64,000 bases of DNA, from the NCBI RefSeq assembly GCF_002970975.1, contig NZ_KZ672982.1:1-64000 (forward strand), read 5' to 3'. The notes under the pieces are model-generated. The model worked only from the letters and a program-made list of their open reading frames with translations. It was not told the origin of the DNA and searched no databases. Of the stretch, positions 52,852-61,515 are shown piece after piece (position 1 is the stretch's first letter; the number at the start of each line of letters is the position of its first letter). The stretch comes from Microbacterium halophytorum (GTDB taxonomy: Bacteria > Actinomycetota > Actinomycetes > Actinomycetales > Microbacteriaceae). Made by a program: the position numbers and the translations under genes.

Positions 52852-54054
52852 CTACGAAGCGCGCTCCTCGGCGAGGTCGGCGGCTTGGGCGGCCCGCACA
52901 AACGCCGCGGCGATCGGGGCGGCCGTCTGCTCGATCTGCCACTCGCGGGCCCCGGACGCGCGCAGCGCGTCGCCGACGGATTCTGCCGCGATCTCGGCGG
53001 GCGGCTCCCACGCCACGAGCCGCAGGGCATCGGGCGTGAGCAGGTTCTCGGCCGGCATCTCGAGCCGCTCGGCGATGTCGGCGAGATCGGCGCGCGCCGC
53101 CTTCAGGCGCTTGTCGGCGTCCGGATTCCGGTCGCGCCACGCCTTCGGCGGGGGGAACGCGCTCTCGCTGGGAAGGCGCTCCGGCGGGAGCTCCTGGCTC
53201 CGGCGGCCCGCGTCGATCGCGCTCCACCAGCGGTCGATCTGCGAGCGGCTCGCCCTGCCCGTGAACTCCTTCAGCGCGGCGAGGGCGCCGCGCGACGTCG
53301 GCCCCGCCTTCACCGCGGCGACGATCGCGCGGTCGGGGATGAGCCGGCCGGGGGAGACGTCGCGCTCGATCGCGTACTCCTCGCGCGCCCGCCACAGCTC
53401 GCGGGCGACCGCGAGCCCGCGGCGCCCCCTCACGGTGTGCAGGCCGCTCAGCCGCCGCCAGGGCTCGCGGCGCGGCGGCTTCGGCGGCATCGCCCTGACG
53501 TGCTCGAACTCCTCGGCGGCCCACGCCGCCTTGCCCGCCGCGTCGAGCGAATCCGCGACGGCGTCGCGCACGTCGAGGAGGTGCGCGACGTCGAGGGCGG
53601 CGTACTCGAGCCACGCGGCGGGCAGCGGGCGGGTCGACCAGTCCGAGGCCGAGTGCTCCTTCTTCAGCTCGACGCCGATCGTGCGCTCCGTGACGGCGGC
53701 GAGGCCGACCTTCGGCCAGCCGAGGAGGCGGGCCGAGAGCTCGGTGTCGAAGATGCGCTCGGGCACGAGGCCGAGCTCGCGCAGGGAGGGGAGGTCCTGG
53801 CTGGCCGCGTGGAAGACCCACTCCGCGGAGCCGATCGCCTCCTGCAGCGGGGCGAAGCCATCGATCTCGACGGGGTCGAAGAGGAAGACGCCGGCGCCGC
53901 GGCGGAACACCTGCACGAGGTACGCGCGCTGCGAGTAGCGGAACCCCGATGCCCGCTCCACGTCGACGGCCACGGGGCCGTCGGCATCGGCGAGCGCACC
54001 CACCGCCTCCAGGAACCGTTCTTCGGAGGCGATGACGTCGTAGGAATCAGTCAC
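52852..54054 (-). CDS. rnd: Ribonuclease D (HRDC domain)
   Basis: 400 aa. DEDDy 3'-5' exonuclease domain in the N-terminal half: VAVDVERASGFRYSQRAYL (Asp/Glu pair, motif I), VFHAASQDLPSLRELG (motif II), WLEYAALDVAHLLDV (motif III, Tyr and Asp). A C-terminal HRDC-type helical region follows (about residues 210-290, WRRLSGLHTVRGRRGLAVAR). Processes the 3' ends of stable RNAs. GTG 54054 overlaps the upstream DUF3000 gene by 8 nt, the usual actinobacterial linkage. Confidence 0.9.
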   Translation of the reverse strand: MTDSYDVIASEERFLEAVGALADADGPVAVDVERASGFRYSQRAYLVQVFRRGAGVFLFDPVEIDGFAPLQEAIGSAEWVFHAASQDLPSLRELGLVPERIFDTELSARLLGWPKVGLAAVTERTIGVELKKEHSASDWSTRPLPAAWLEYAALDVAHLLDVRDAVADSLDAAGKAAWAAEEFEHVRAMPPKPPRREPWRRLSGLHTVRGRRGLAVARELWRAREEYAIERDVSPGRLIPDRAIVAAVKAGPTSRGALAALKEFTGRASRSQIDRWWSAIDAGRRSQELPPERLPSESAFPPPKAWRDRNPDADKRLKAARADLADIAERLEMPAENLLTPDALRLVAWEPPAEIAAESVGDALRASGAREWQIEQTAAPIAAAFVRAAQAADLAEERAS

Positions 54055-54625
54055 GTTCTGCTTTCCGAGCGCCGAACACGGCGATCTTCTCTGAGCCGGG
54101 CGGCAGGCCGGCCAGCATGCACACCAGCTCCGCCCAGGCTTCGACGTGCGCGCGGGGATCGCCGAGGGGCGACCACGACGCGCGCAGCTCGATCTGCGCG
54201 CCGTCGCCCTCTCCCGCGAGCGTTCCGTAGCCCGTCGAGAGCGTTTTCGTTGCGGTGCCGGAAGCAGCGGTGTGCTCGGCCCCGTGTGACGCGAGCGCGT
54301 CGATCAGCCACGACCATGCTACGTCGGCCAGGAGCGGGTCGGTCCCGATCTCGGTCTCGAGCGGGGCCTGCGCGAACGCGACGATGCGCAGCGGGCCGTC
54401 CCACGCATCCGGCTCGTCGGCGTCGCGCAGCAGCACGAATCGGCCGGTGCCGTAGGCGGACGCGCCCGTCTCGTCGGGGCGCACGTCACCGGCGAGCGCG
54501 ATCGCGTCGGGCGCCAGGCCGCGCGGCGCGGGGATCTCGCTGACCGCGAAGTCGTCGCGGAACTCGACGTCGCGCACGCGCGCGGCCAGCGACTCGAAGG
54601 GAACGAGACGGCCGGAATCGATCAC
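54047..54625 (-). CDS. DUF3000 family protein
   Basis: 192 aa soluble protein conserved upstream of rnd in actinobacteria. Core stretches include LAGDVRPDETGASAYGTGRF, FAQAPLETEIGTDPLLADVA and IELRASWSPLGDPRAHVEAW. No catalytic motif recognised. GTG start with a minus-strand TAATCT 6 nt upstream (leaderless). Divergent from the alpha/beta hydrolase across only 25 nt. Confidence 0.88.
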   Translation of the reverse strand: MIDSGRLVPFESLAARVRDVEFRDDFAVSEIPAPRGLAPDAIALAGDVRPDETGASAYGTGRFVLLRDADEPDAWDGPLRIVAFAQAPLETEIGTDPLLADVAWSWLIDALASHGAEHTAASGTATKTLSTGYGTLAGEGDGAQIELRASWSPLGDPRAHVEAWAELVCMLAGLPPGSEKIAVFGARKAERD

Positions 54626-54631
54626 GCCGAC

Positions 54632-54637
54632 AGATTA
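54632..54637 (-). promoter_or_regulatory. -10 box near TAATCT for DUF3000, leaderless
   Basis: Minus-strand TAATCT ends about 6 nt before the GTG. On the plus strand TAGAGT (54636-54641) serves the divergent hydrolase gene, so the two -10 boxes overlap. Confidence 0.45.
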
Positions 54638-54650
54638 GAGTGAGCATGAC

Positions 54651-55829
54651 ATGAACTCCTCCAGGCGCGCCGGTTCGCTCGGCGCTGGTCTCGTCCTCCT
54701 CGGTCTCGGCGTCGGCCTCGTCGCCGGTGCCGTCGCGACCGTCGGCTCCCGCATCACCAGGGTCGCCCGCTCCGTCGTCACGCCCGCCAAGGCGGTCGCC
54801 GACCTCGAGATCCTGGGCGTGGACACTCGGGCGCAGACGATCACGCTGAGCCGCACGCCCGACACGGAGCTGGCGGGTCGCTACGGCCTGTTCTCCAACG
54901 GCGAGCAGTCCTACCTGAAGCTCGGGGCGGTTCTGCGCGCCGACGGGGCGTCGGTCACGCGCAAGCTCCTCACGCAGATCGGCGCTGGCGAGGACATCGG
55001 GCGCTGGGGGCGGTTCAGCGGCTGGTACTTCGTCTCGCCGGATGAACTGCACCTCCCGTACGACGATGTGCCGATACCGACACCCGTGGGCCCCGCGCCG
55101 GCGTGGCTGGTGCGGGCCGAGGGAAGCGACACCTGGGCGATCGTGGTGCACGGCAGGGGCGGCACCCGGTCCGAGGGGCTCAGGGCGGTGCCCCTGCTGC
55201 GCGACGCCGGCGTCACCTCGCTGCTCGTCTCGTACCGCGCCGACGGGGTCGCGCCGGATGGCCCGTCCGGCCTGCAGGGGCTCGGGACGACAGAGTGGCC
55301 GGATGTCGAGGCGGCGATCGAGTACGCCCTCGCGAACGGCGCGGCGCGCGTGCTCCTGATGGGATGGTCGATGGGTGGGGCGATCGCGATGCAGGCGCTC
55401 GTGAACTCGGCCTACCGCGAGAGGATCGCCGGCGCCATCCTGGAGTCGCCCGTCGTGGACTGGCGCGATGTGCTCGGCTTCCAGGCGACGCAGATGCGCG
55501 TCCCGCAGGCGGCCGCCCGAGCGACGCTGGGGCTCCTCGAGACCCCGTGGGCGGCGCGCGCGGTGCGGGTCGGCGACGGCATCCGGTTCGACGACCTCGA
55601 CATGGTGGCGCGCGCCGACGAGCTGAGCGAGCCGATCCTGATCCTGCACAGCGACGACGACGGCTACGTGCCGGTCGGCCCGTCCCGCGCGCTCGCGGAG
55701 GCGCGCCCCGACATCGTGACGATGCCGCGCTTCACGGGGGCGAGGCACACGAAGATCTGGAACCACGACGAGAAGGCGTGGACCGCGGCGATCCGCGACT
55801 GGCTCGCCGCGCGGGGCCTCGCGCGCTGA
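54651..55829 (+). CDS. Alpha/beta hydrolase with N-terminal membrane anchor
   Basis: 392 aa. A hydrophobic helix at residues about 9-32 (GSLGAGLVLLGLGVGLVAGA) anchors or exports the protein. The hydrolase domain starts near 150 (WAIVVHGRGGTRSEG). The nucleophile elbow MGWSMGGAIAM is near residue 243, the acid in ILHSDDDGYVP near 328, and the His in ARHTKIWN near 365. Substrate unknown. It resembles surface-anchored esterase/peptidase-like hydrolases in actinobacteria. ATG 54651, 10 nt after a TAGAGT box. Confidence 0.85.
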   Translation: MNSSRRAGSLGAGLVLLGLGVGLVAGAVATVGSRITRVARSVVTPAKAVADLEILGVDTRAQTITLSRTPDTELAGRYGLFSNGEQSYLKLGAVLRADGASVTRKLLTQIGAGEDIGRWGRFSGWYFVSPDELHLPYDDVPIPTPVGPAPAWLVRAEGSDTWAIVVHGRGGTRSEGLRAVPLLRDAGVTSLLVSYRADGVAPDGPSGLQGLGTTEWPDVEAAIEYALANGAARVLLMGWSMGGAIAMQALVNSAYRERIAGAILESPVVDWRDVLGFQATQMRVPQAAARATLGLLETPWAARAVRVGDGIRFDDLDMVARADELSEPILILHSDDDGYVPVGPSRALAEARPDIVTMPRFTGARHTKIWNHDEKAWTAAIRDWLAARGLAR

Positions 55830-55927
55830 TCCGGCGCCGGGAGGCCGCGCAGGAGCGGCCGCGTAGACTTCACGGGGCACATCGCCCCGGCGCCCGGCGC
55901 GCCCATGCACAGCGAAACGAACGGCAT

Positions 55928-56953
55928 ATGACTCACATCGGCACCATGACCGGCCGCGTCCGCCTCACCGAGCGGAACCCCCAGCTCTCCGGGGAGGAGA
56001 TGCTCGCGAGTCTGGTCCCGCCGCCGCAGTTCGACGCCGCGACCTTCGACTCGTACCGGGCCGACGATCAGTACCCTTCGCAGGCGGAGTCGAAGGAGCT
56101 TCTGGCGCGCTTCTCGGCGGGGGCGATGCCGCCCAAGCGCGGCCTCTTCTCGCGCAAGCCCAAGGTCGAGCCGATGAAGCCGGGCGTCTACCTCGACGGC
56201 GGCTTCGGGGTCGGGAAGACCCACCTGCTCGCGGCCGTCTTCCACGCCGTGCCCGCGCGGAGGAAGTACTTCGGCTCGTTCATCGAGTACACGGCGCTCG
56301 TCGGCGCGCTCGGCTACCAGAACACCGTCGAGCTGCTGAAGGGGTCCGCGCTGCTCTGCATCGACGAGTTCGAGCTCGACGACCCTGGCGACACCATGGT
56401 GATGACGCGGCTGCTCGGCGAGCTCGTCGCCTCGGGAACCCGCCTCGCCGCCACGAGCAACACCCCGCCGAACGCGCTCGGGGAGGGGCGCTTCGCCGCC
56501 CAGGACTTCCTCCGCGAGATCCACGCGATGAGCGACAGCTTCCAGACGATCCGGATCGACGGCGTCGACTTCCGCCAGCGCTCGATCGACGGCACCTCGG
56601 TCGTCCTCGACCCCGACGAGTACGACGCCGCGCTGGACGCGGCCGGAGCGACGGTCTCCGACGACGCGTTCGACGACCTGCTCGGCCACCTCGCGCACGT
56701 GCACCCCTCGCGCTACATCCGCCTGATCGACGGCCTCGACGCCGTCGGCCTCACGGGCGTGCGGCAGATCACCGATCAATCGGAGGCGCTGCGCTTCGTC
56801 GCCTTCGTCGACCGCGTCTACGACGCGCAGCTGCCGATCCGGGCGACGGGCCTGCCGCTGAACGACGTGTTCAGCGCCGAGATGCTCGCCGGCGGCTACC
56901 GCAAGAAGTACCTGCGCGCCGTCTCGCGCCTCAACGCGTCCACCCACGCCTGA
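55928..56953 (+). CDS. zapE: Cell division protein ZapE (AFG1-like ATPase)
   Basis: 341 aa. Walker A GGFGVGKTHL (residues 91-100), Walker B LLCIDEFELDD, sensor TSNTPP, and the C-terminal FVAFVDRVYDAQLPIRATG block typical of ZapE/AFG1 P-loop ATPases. In E. coli ZapE associates with FtsZ; the actinobacterial role is not settled. ATG 55928 gives the natural MTHIGTMTGRVRLTERNPQL start; the frame open further upstream only shadows the hydrolase gene. Confidence 0.9.
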   Translation: MTHIGTMTGRVRLTERNPQLSGEEMLASLVPPPQFDAATFDSYRADDQYPSQAESKELLARFSAGAMPPKRGLFSRKPKVEPMKPGVYLDGGFGVGKTHLLAAVFHAVPARRKYFGSFIEYTALVGALGYQNTVELLKGSALLCIDEFELDDPGDTMVMTRLLGELVASGTRLAATSNTPPNALGEGRFAAQDFLREIHAMSDSFQTIRIDGVDFRQRSIDGTSVVLDPDEYDAALDAAGATVSDDAFDDLLGHLAHVHPSRYIRLIDGLDAVGLTGVRQITDQSEALRFVAFVDRVYDAQLPIRATGLPLNDVFSAEMLAGGYRKKYLRAVSRLNASTHA

Positions 56954-56969
56954 GCATTCCGCGCGGTCG

Positions 56970-57015
56970 GTAACGCGCCGGAAACACCCCGGCCGATCCG
57001 TAACGCAGGCGAAAC
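56970..57015 (+). promoter_or_regulatory. Two GlnR-type boxes upstream of amtB
   Basis: GTAAC-N6-GAAAC occurs twice: 56970-56985 and 57000-57015, 30 bp apart. GlnR of actinomycetes binds gTnAC-N6-GaAAC pairs and activates amt and glnA under nitrogen limitation. The sites lie about 90-135 bp before the amtB start. Confidence 0.75.
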
Positions 57016-57103
57016 CTCGGCGCCGCAGGGCGGAAGCACCCGCTCGTCAGGATGAGGACATCCGGAATACCCGGATCCTCGACTGACGAAACGGAAACAC
57101 CTC

Positions 57104-58342
57104 ATGGACAGCGGAAATCTGGCGTGGCTGATGATCGCCACGGCGCTCGTGCTGCTGATGACGCCCGGCGTGGCGTTCTTCTACGGCGGCCTCGTCAAGG
57201 CCAAGAGCGTCGTCAGCATGATGATGATGAGCTTCGGCGGGCTCGCCCTCACCGCCGTGCTGTGGGTGCTCTACGGCTTCGCGATGACGGCCGTCGACAG
57301 CCCGTTCGCCTTCGCGGGCAACCCCTTCGCCGACCTCGGCCTCGTGAACACGATCGCGGACGATCCGACCGGTGAGCTCGGCGTCGGCGCCGCGTTCGGC
57401 GCGACGTTCGCGATCATCACGGTCGCCCTGATCTCGGGCGCTATCGCGGACCGGGCGCGGTTCTGGCCCTGGATGGGCTTCGCCGGCGTCTGGGTCACGC
57501 TCGTCTACTTCCCCGTCGCGGCCTGGGTCTGGGGCGGCGGTTGGATCATGGAGCTGGGCGCCTGGATGTTCGACGGCGCCGTCGAGGTGATCGACTATGC
57601 CGGCGGTACCGCGGTGCACATCAACGCGGGTGCGGCGGCGCTGGCACTGGCCCTCGTGCTCGGCAAGCGCGTGGGCTTCCAGAAGGGCATCAACAAGCCC
57701 CACAGCGTTCCGCTCGTGATGCTCGGCGCGACGCTGCTGTGGTTCGGCTGGTTCGGCTTCAACGCCGGCCTGACACCGGCGCCGCTCGGCGAGGACGGCA
57801 ACACGGCGCTCGGCCTCATCATCGTGAACACGATGGTCTGCCCCGCCGCCGCCATCATCGGCTGGATCGTCGTCGAGAAGCTCAAGGACGGCAAGTCGAC
57901 CTCGGTCGGCGCCGCATCGGGCGCCGTCGCGGGCCTCGTCGCCATCACCCCGGCGTGCGCCTCGATCGACCCGATCTGGGCGATCCTGCTCGGCGTCGTC
58001 TCCGGCGCGGTGTGCGCCCTCGCTGTCGAGCTCAAGTGGAAGTTCGGCTTCGATGACTCGCTCGACGTCGTCGGCGTGCACCTGGTCGGCGGAATGATCG
58101 GCACGCTCTGGATCGGCTTCTTCGCGACCGGCACCGGCCTGTTCATGGGCGGCGGCGTCGCCCAGCTGGTCGTGCAGGCCATCGCCGCGATCGCCGTGCT
58201 GATCTACTCGTTCGTCGTCGCCTACGTCATCGGCATCGCCATCGAGAAGGTGTTCGGCTTCCGCGTCAAGAACGCCGACGAGATCGCCGGGGTCGACACG
58301 GTCGTCCACGGCGAGGAGGGCTACGCGATGGAGGCGCGCTGA
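57104..58342 (+). CDS. amtB: Ammonium transporter (Amt family)
   Basis: 412 aa with about eleven hydrophobic segments. It starts directly with helix 1 (NLAWLMIATALVLLMTPGVAFFYGGLVKAK in part), no cleavable signal evident. The twin pore histidines are in GGTAVHINAGAAAL and DVVGVHLVGGMIG. Takes up ammonium by the Amt/Rh channel mechanism. Often followed by glnK and glnD in actinobacteria, but here a terminator and unrelated genes follow. Confidence 0.95.
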   Translation: MDSGNLAWLMIATALVLLMTPGVAFFYGGLVKAKSVVSMMMMSFGGLALTAVLWVLYGFAMTAVDSPFAFAGNPFADLGLVNTIADDPTGELGVGAAFGATFAIITVALISGAIADRARFWPWMGFAGVWVTLVYFPVAAWVWGGGWIMELGAWMFDGAVEVIDYAGGTAVHINAGAAALALALVLGKRVGFQKGINKPHSVPLVMLGATLLWFGWFGFNAGLTPAPLGEDGNTALGLIIVNTMVCPAAAIIGWIVVEKLKDGKSTSVGAASGAVAGLVAITPACASIDPIWAILLGVVSGAVCALAVELKWKFGFDDSLDVVGVHLVGGMIGTLWIGFFATGTGLFMGGGVAQLVVQAIAAIAVLIYSFVVAYVIGIAIEKVFGFRVKNADEIAGVDTVVHGEEGYAMEAR

Positions 58343-58357
58343 GCGCAGACCGAACGA

Positions 58358-58397
58358 CGCGGAGAGGCCGGGCACCGAGGTGCCCGGCCTCTCCGCG
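58358..58397 (+). terminator. amtB terminator hairpin
   Basis: 19-bp perfect stem CGCGGAGAGGCCGGGCACC / GGTGCCCGGCCTCTCCGCG with a 2-nt loop, 15 nt after the amtB stop. Confidence 0.88.
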
Positions 58398-58529
58398 TGC
58401 GCCGCGCCTTCATGCGGGCTTCACCCCCGCGTCACCCGAACGGGCCGTACGGTTCACGTCGAGCGCCCAACGTGTCTGAAGAAGAACACGAGAGGGGCGC
58501 CCCGCCCCTGCTGACGCTCGGGAGGCTGC

Positions 58530-59459
58530 GTGGCGAAGCACGACGTGCCCGTGGCCTGGATCGAGTCGCCGCTGCAGCTCATCGGCGCGGCGGAGTGGGC
58601 GGCCGCCCGCGGAGTGCGGCCCGACCTGGCGGCCCGTCTCGGCGAACAGGTCGAGGAGACCGCCGCCGAACTGCACGCGCGCAGGGCGCCGTTCCGCGAC
58701 CGCGCCGCCTACTACGGCATCCCGTGGCGCATGCTGGCCTCCCACGACCACTGGCTCGTCGGAGACGGCTACTCCGGGCAGTTCCGGCTCGCGGCGGCGG
58801 CCCTGCGGCCGCGCCGCATCACGTTCCTGGACGACGGCGCCAACACCGTGCCGTTCGCCGATGCGCTCGCGGGCGCGCAGCCCTACGCGCGCCCTGGCGT
58901 GGTCGAGCGAGGCCTGACCAGGCGCCTCGCACCGATCGCGCTCGACGCCATCCGCATGCGTGCCGCGGCCGGCGCCGTCGAGCTCTTCACGGCGTTCGAG
59001 CTCGGCGAGGAGCGCGAGTCCCGCCTGCGCGACCTCGGCGCCGTGACGACGAGGCACGGCTTCGAATGGCTGCGCTCGACGCGGCCGGACGTCGCGGGCG
59101 ACCCGCTGCCGTCCGGCCGGGTCATCCTCGGCAGCGCGCGCGTCGTCGACGGGCACATCCCCCGGGCCGACTACCTCGCCTGGGTGCGCGCCGAGGCTCG
59201 GCGCAGGGGAGCGTCGTATCTGCCGCACCGCCGCGAGACGGGTGACACGCTCGACGCCGTCGCCGCGATCCCCGGCGTCCGGGTCGTGCGCACGCAGCTG
59301 CCGATCGAGGTCGTACTGGCGGGCGACCGCGGGCCGTACGAGGTCGTGACACTGCCGTCGAGCGCCGCAACGACGCTGCGCAGCGTGCTGCGCGGCACGG
59401 AGAGCACCGTGAAGGAGCGCACGGGCGCGGTCGGCGGGCGCACGGAGCGCGTCGCGTGA
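58530..59459 (+). CDS. Putative sialyltransferase-like glycosyltransferase
   Basis: 309 aa. It starts VPVAWIESPLQLIGAAEWA and has VGDGYSGQFRLAAAAL near residue 76 and ITFLDDGANT near 97. The SPLQL / GDxxxGxF / LDDG pattern resembles GT52 and polysialyltransferase-like families that use CMP-sugars. No membrane segment. GTG start with GGGAGG 5 nt upstream. First gene of the nonulosonic acid operon, overlapping neuA by 4 nt (GTGA). It probably transfers the CMP-activated sugar made by its neighbours. The assignment rests on motifs and context. Confidence 0.6.
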   Translation: MAKHDVPVAWIESPLQLIGAAEWAAARGVRPDLAARLGEQVEETAAELHARRAPFRDRAAYYGIPWRMLASHDHWLVGDGYSGQFRLAAAALRPRRITFLDDGANTVPFADALAGAQPYARPGVVERGLTRRLAPIALDAIRMRAAAGAVELFTAFELGEERESRLRDLGAVTTRHGFEWLRSTRPDVAGDPLPSGRVILGSARVVDGHIPRADYLAWVRAEARRRGASYLPHRRETGDTLDAVAAIPGVRVVRTQLPIEVVLAGDRGPYEVVTLPSSAATTLRSVLRGTESTVKERTGAVGGRTERVA

Positions 59460-60646
59460 CCCGCGAGGCCGTGGCGATCATCCCGGCGCGCGGCGGTTCC
59501 GTCGGCGTGCCGCGGAAGAACGTCGCACGTGTCGGCGGCATCCCTCTTGTGGCGCGCGCCGTCAGGGCGGCGCACGCGGCAGGCATCGCGCGCGCGGTCG
59601 TCTCGACGGACGACGACGAGATCGCGGCGGTGGCCTCGGAGTGGGGAGCCGAGGTCGTCCGCCGCCCTGCCGAGCTCGCGAGCGGCACGGCGACGAGCGA
59701 GTCGGCGGTGCTGCATGCCCTTGACGCGCTCGCCGACCGCGGAATCGACGTCGGCGTCGTCGCCTTCCTGCAGGCGACGAGCCCGTTCCAGCCGGTCGGT
59801 GCGCTCGCGGAGGCCGTTTCCCGTGTCAGCGACGGCTCCGCGGACTGCGTGTTCTCGGCGCGGGAATCCTTCGAGTTCTTCTGGGCGGACGACGGCGGTG
59901 CGGCCCGCGCCGTCGGCCACGACCGCTCGCACCGGCCCCGGCGCCAGGACCGCGAGCCGCTGTACGTCGAGACGGGTGCGTTCTACGTGTTCGGCGCATC
60001 CGGGTTCCGGCGCGCGCGCCACCGGTTCTTCGGCCACGTGGAGATCTCCGAGGTGCCCGCGGCGTTCGCCGTGGAGGTCGACACTCCGGCCGAGCTGCGT
60101 GCGGCGCGGGCTCTCGCGCCGCTGCACGTCGACGCGGCCGTCGACCGGATGGACGTCGACGCCGTCGTGACCGATTTCGACGGGGTGCACACCGACGACA
60201 CGGCGACGATCTCCGCGGACGGCACGGAGCACGTGCGGGTCAGCCGCTCCGATGGAATGGGCGTCCGGATGCTCCGCGAGGCCGGCGTCAAGGTGCTGAT
60301 CCTCTCGACCGAGACCAACCCGGTGGTGGCGGCGCGGGCGGACAAGCTCGGCGTCGACGTCATCCAGGCCTGCGGCGACAAGCGCGCCGCACTGGAGGCC
60401 TGGGCCGCCAGGGAGGGCATCCTGATGGCCCGGATCGCCTACGTCGGCAACGACGTGAACGACTTGGGTGCGCTCGAGGCAGCCGGTTGGCCCGTCGTCG
60501 TGCCCGGATCGCACCCGCGCGCGCTCGAGAGCGCACGCGTCGTGCTCGCCGCCGAGGGCGGCCGCGGGGCGGTGAGGGAGCTCGCCGAGCGCGTGCTCGC
60601 GGACCGCGCCGCATCACAGGACCACAGCAGAGGGGAACGAGTATGA
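59456..60646 (+). CDS. neuA: Acylneuraminate cytidylyltransferase fused to a HAD phosphatase
   Basis: 396 aa, two domains. Residues about 1-225 are a CMP-nonulosonate synthetase: AIIPARGGSVGVPRKNVARV, FLQATSPFQPV, YVETGAFYVFG. From about 235 to the end is a KdsC-like HAD phosphatase: VVTDFDGVHTDD (nucleophile Asp near 240), SRSDGMGVRMLREAGV, VLILSTET, YVGNDVNDLGALEAAG. The fusion lets one protein remove the 9-phosphate of a newly made nonulosonate and activate it with CTP. Vertebrate CMAS has a similar two-domain layout. Overlaps both neighbours by 4 nt. Confidence 0.85.
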   Translation: MTREAVAIIPARGGSVGVPRKNVARVGGIPLVARAVRAAHAAGIARAVVSTDDDEIAAVASEWGAEVVRRPAELASGTATSESAVLHALDALADRGIDVGVVAFLQATSPFQPVGALAEAVSRVSDGSADCVFSARESFEFFWADDGGAARAVGHDRSHRPRRQDREPLYVETGAFYVFGASGFRRARHRFFGHVEISEVPAAFAVEVDTPAELRAARALAPLHVDAAVDRMDVDAVVTDFDGVHTDDTATISADGTEHVRVSRSDGMGVRMLREAGVKVLILSTETNPVVAARADKLGVDVIQACGDKRAALEAWAAREGILMARIAYVGNDVNDLGALEAAGWPVVVPGSHPRALESARVVLAAEGGRGAVRELAERVLADRAASQDHSRGERV

Positions 60647-61515
60647 GTGTCACGATCGGATCGCATCAGGTCGGCGGGGGAGCGCCCGCGTTCGTCATCG
60701 CGGAGATCGGGCTCAACCACAACGGGTCGGTCGAGCTGGCCAAGCAGCTGATCGACGTCGCCGCGGAAGCCGGCGCCGACGCGGTGAAGTTCCAGAAGCG
60801 CACGCCCGAGATCTGCACGCCCGAGCACATGCGCGACACCCCGCGCGAGACGCCGTGGGGCACCATGACGTACCTCGAGTACCGCCACCGCGTCGAGTTC
60901 GGCCGCGACGAGTACGTCGAGGTCGGCGACCATGCCGTCATGCGCGGCCTCGAGTGGTTCGCGTCGCCGTGGGACGTGCCGAGCGTGGAGTTCCTCGAGG
61001 ATCTGAACGTCGTCGCGCACAAGGTCGCCTCCGCCAGCGTGACCGACATCGAGCTGCTCGAGGCGCTGCGCGCGACGGGCAAGCCGATCATCCTGTCGAC
61101 GGGCATGTCGACGATGTCCGAGATCGACCGGGCGGTCGAGACCGTCGGGACGGAGCGCCTCGTGCTGATGCACGCGACGTCGACGTACCCGATGGAGCCG
61201 GACGAGGCGAACCTCCGGATGATCCCGGTGCTGCGCGACCGCTTCCCCGGCGTCCCTGTCGGGTACTCCGGCCACGAGCGCGGCCTGCAGATCTCGCTGG
61301 CGGCCGTCGCGATGGGCGCCACGGCGGTCGAGCGCCACATCACGCTCGACCGCACGATGTGGGGCTCGGACCACGCGGCCTCGCTGGAGCCGGGCGGCCT
61401 CGCGACGCTCGTCCGCGACATCCGGATCATCGAGGAAGCGCGCGGCGACGGCATCAAGCGCGTGTTCCCCGGCGAGCTCGCGCCCAAGGCCAAGCTGCGC
61501 CGCGTCGGAGCGTGA
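60643..61515 (+). CDS. neuB: NeuB-type nonulosonic acid synthase without SAF domain
   Basis: 290 aa. PEP-condensing TIM-barrel: FVIAEIGLNHNGSVELAKQL, DAVKFQKRTPEICTPEHM, HKVASASVTDIELLE, ILSTGMSTMSEID, GYSGHERGLQIS, ATAVERHITLDRTMWGSDHA. Usual NeuB is about 340-350 aa with a C-terminal SAF (antifreeze-like) domain; here the protein stops right after PGELAPKAKLRRVGA, so SAF is missing. ATG 60643 overlaps the neuA stop, with AGGGGA upstream. Substrate could be ManNAc, ManNAc-6-P or mannose-6-P; the fused phosphatase next door favours a phosphorylated one. Confidence 0.88.
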   Translation: MSVTIGSHQVGGGAPAFVIAEIGLNHNGSVELAKQLIDVAAEAGADAVKFQKRTPEICTPEHMRDTPRETPWGTMTYLEYRHRVEFGRDEYVEVGDHAVMRGLEWFASPWDVPSVEFLEDLNVVAHKVASASVTDIELLEALRATGKPIILSTGMSTMSEIDRAVETVGTERLVLMHATSTYPMEPDEANLRMIPVLRDRFPGVPVGYSGHERGLQISLAAVAMGATAVERHITLDRTMWGSDHAASLEPGGLATLVRDIRIIEEARGDGIKRVFPGELAPKAKLRRVGA

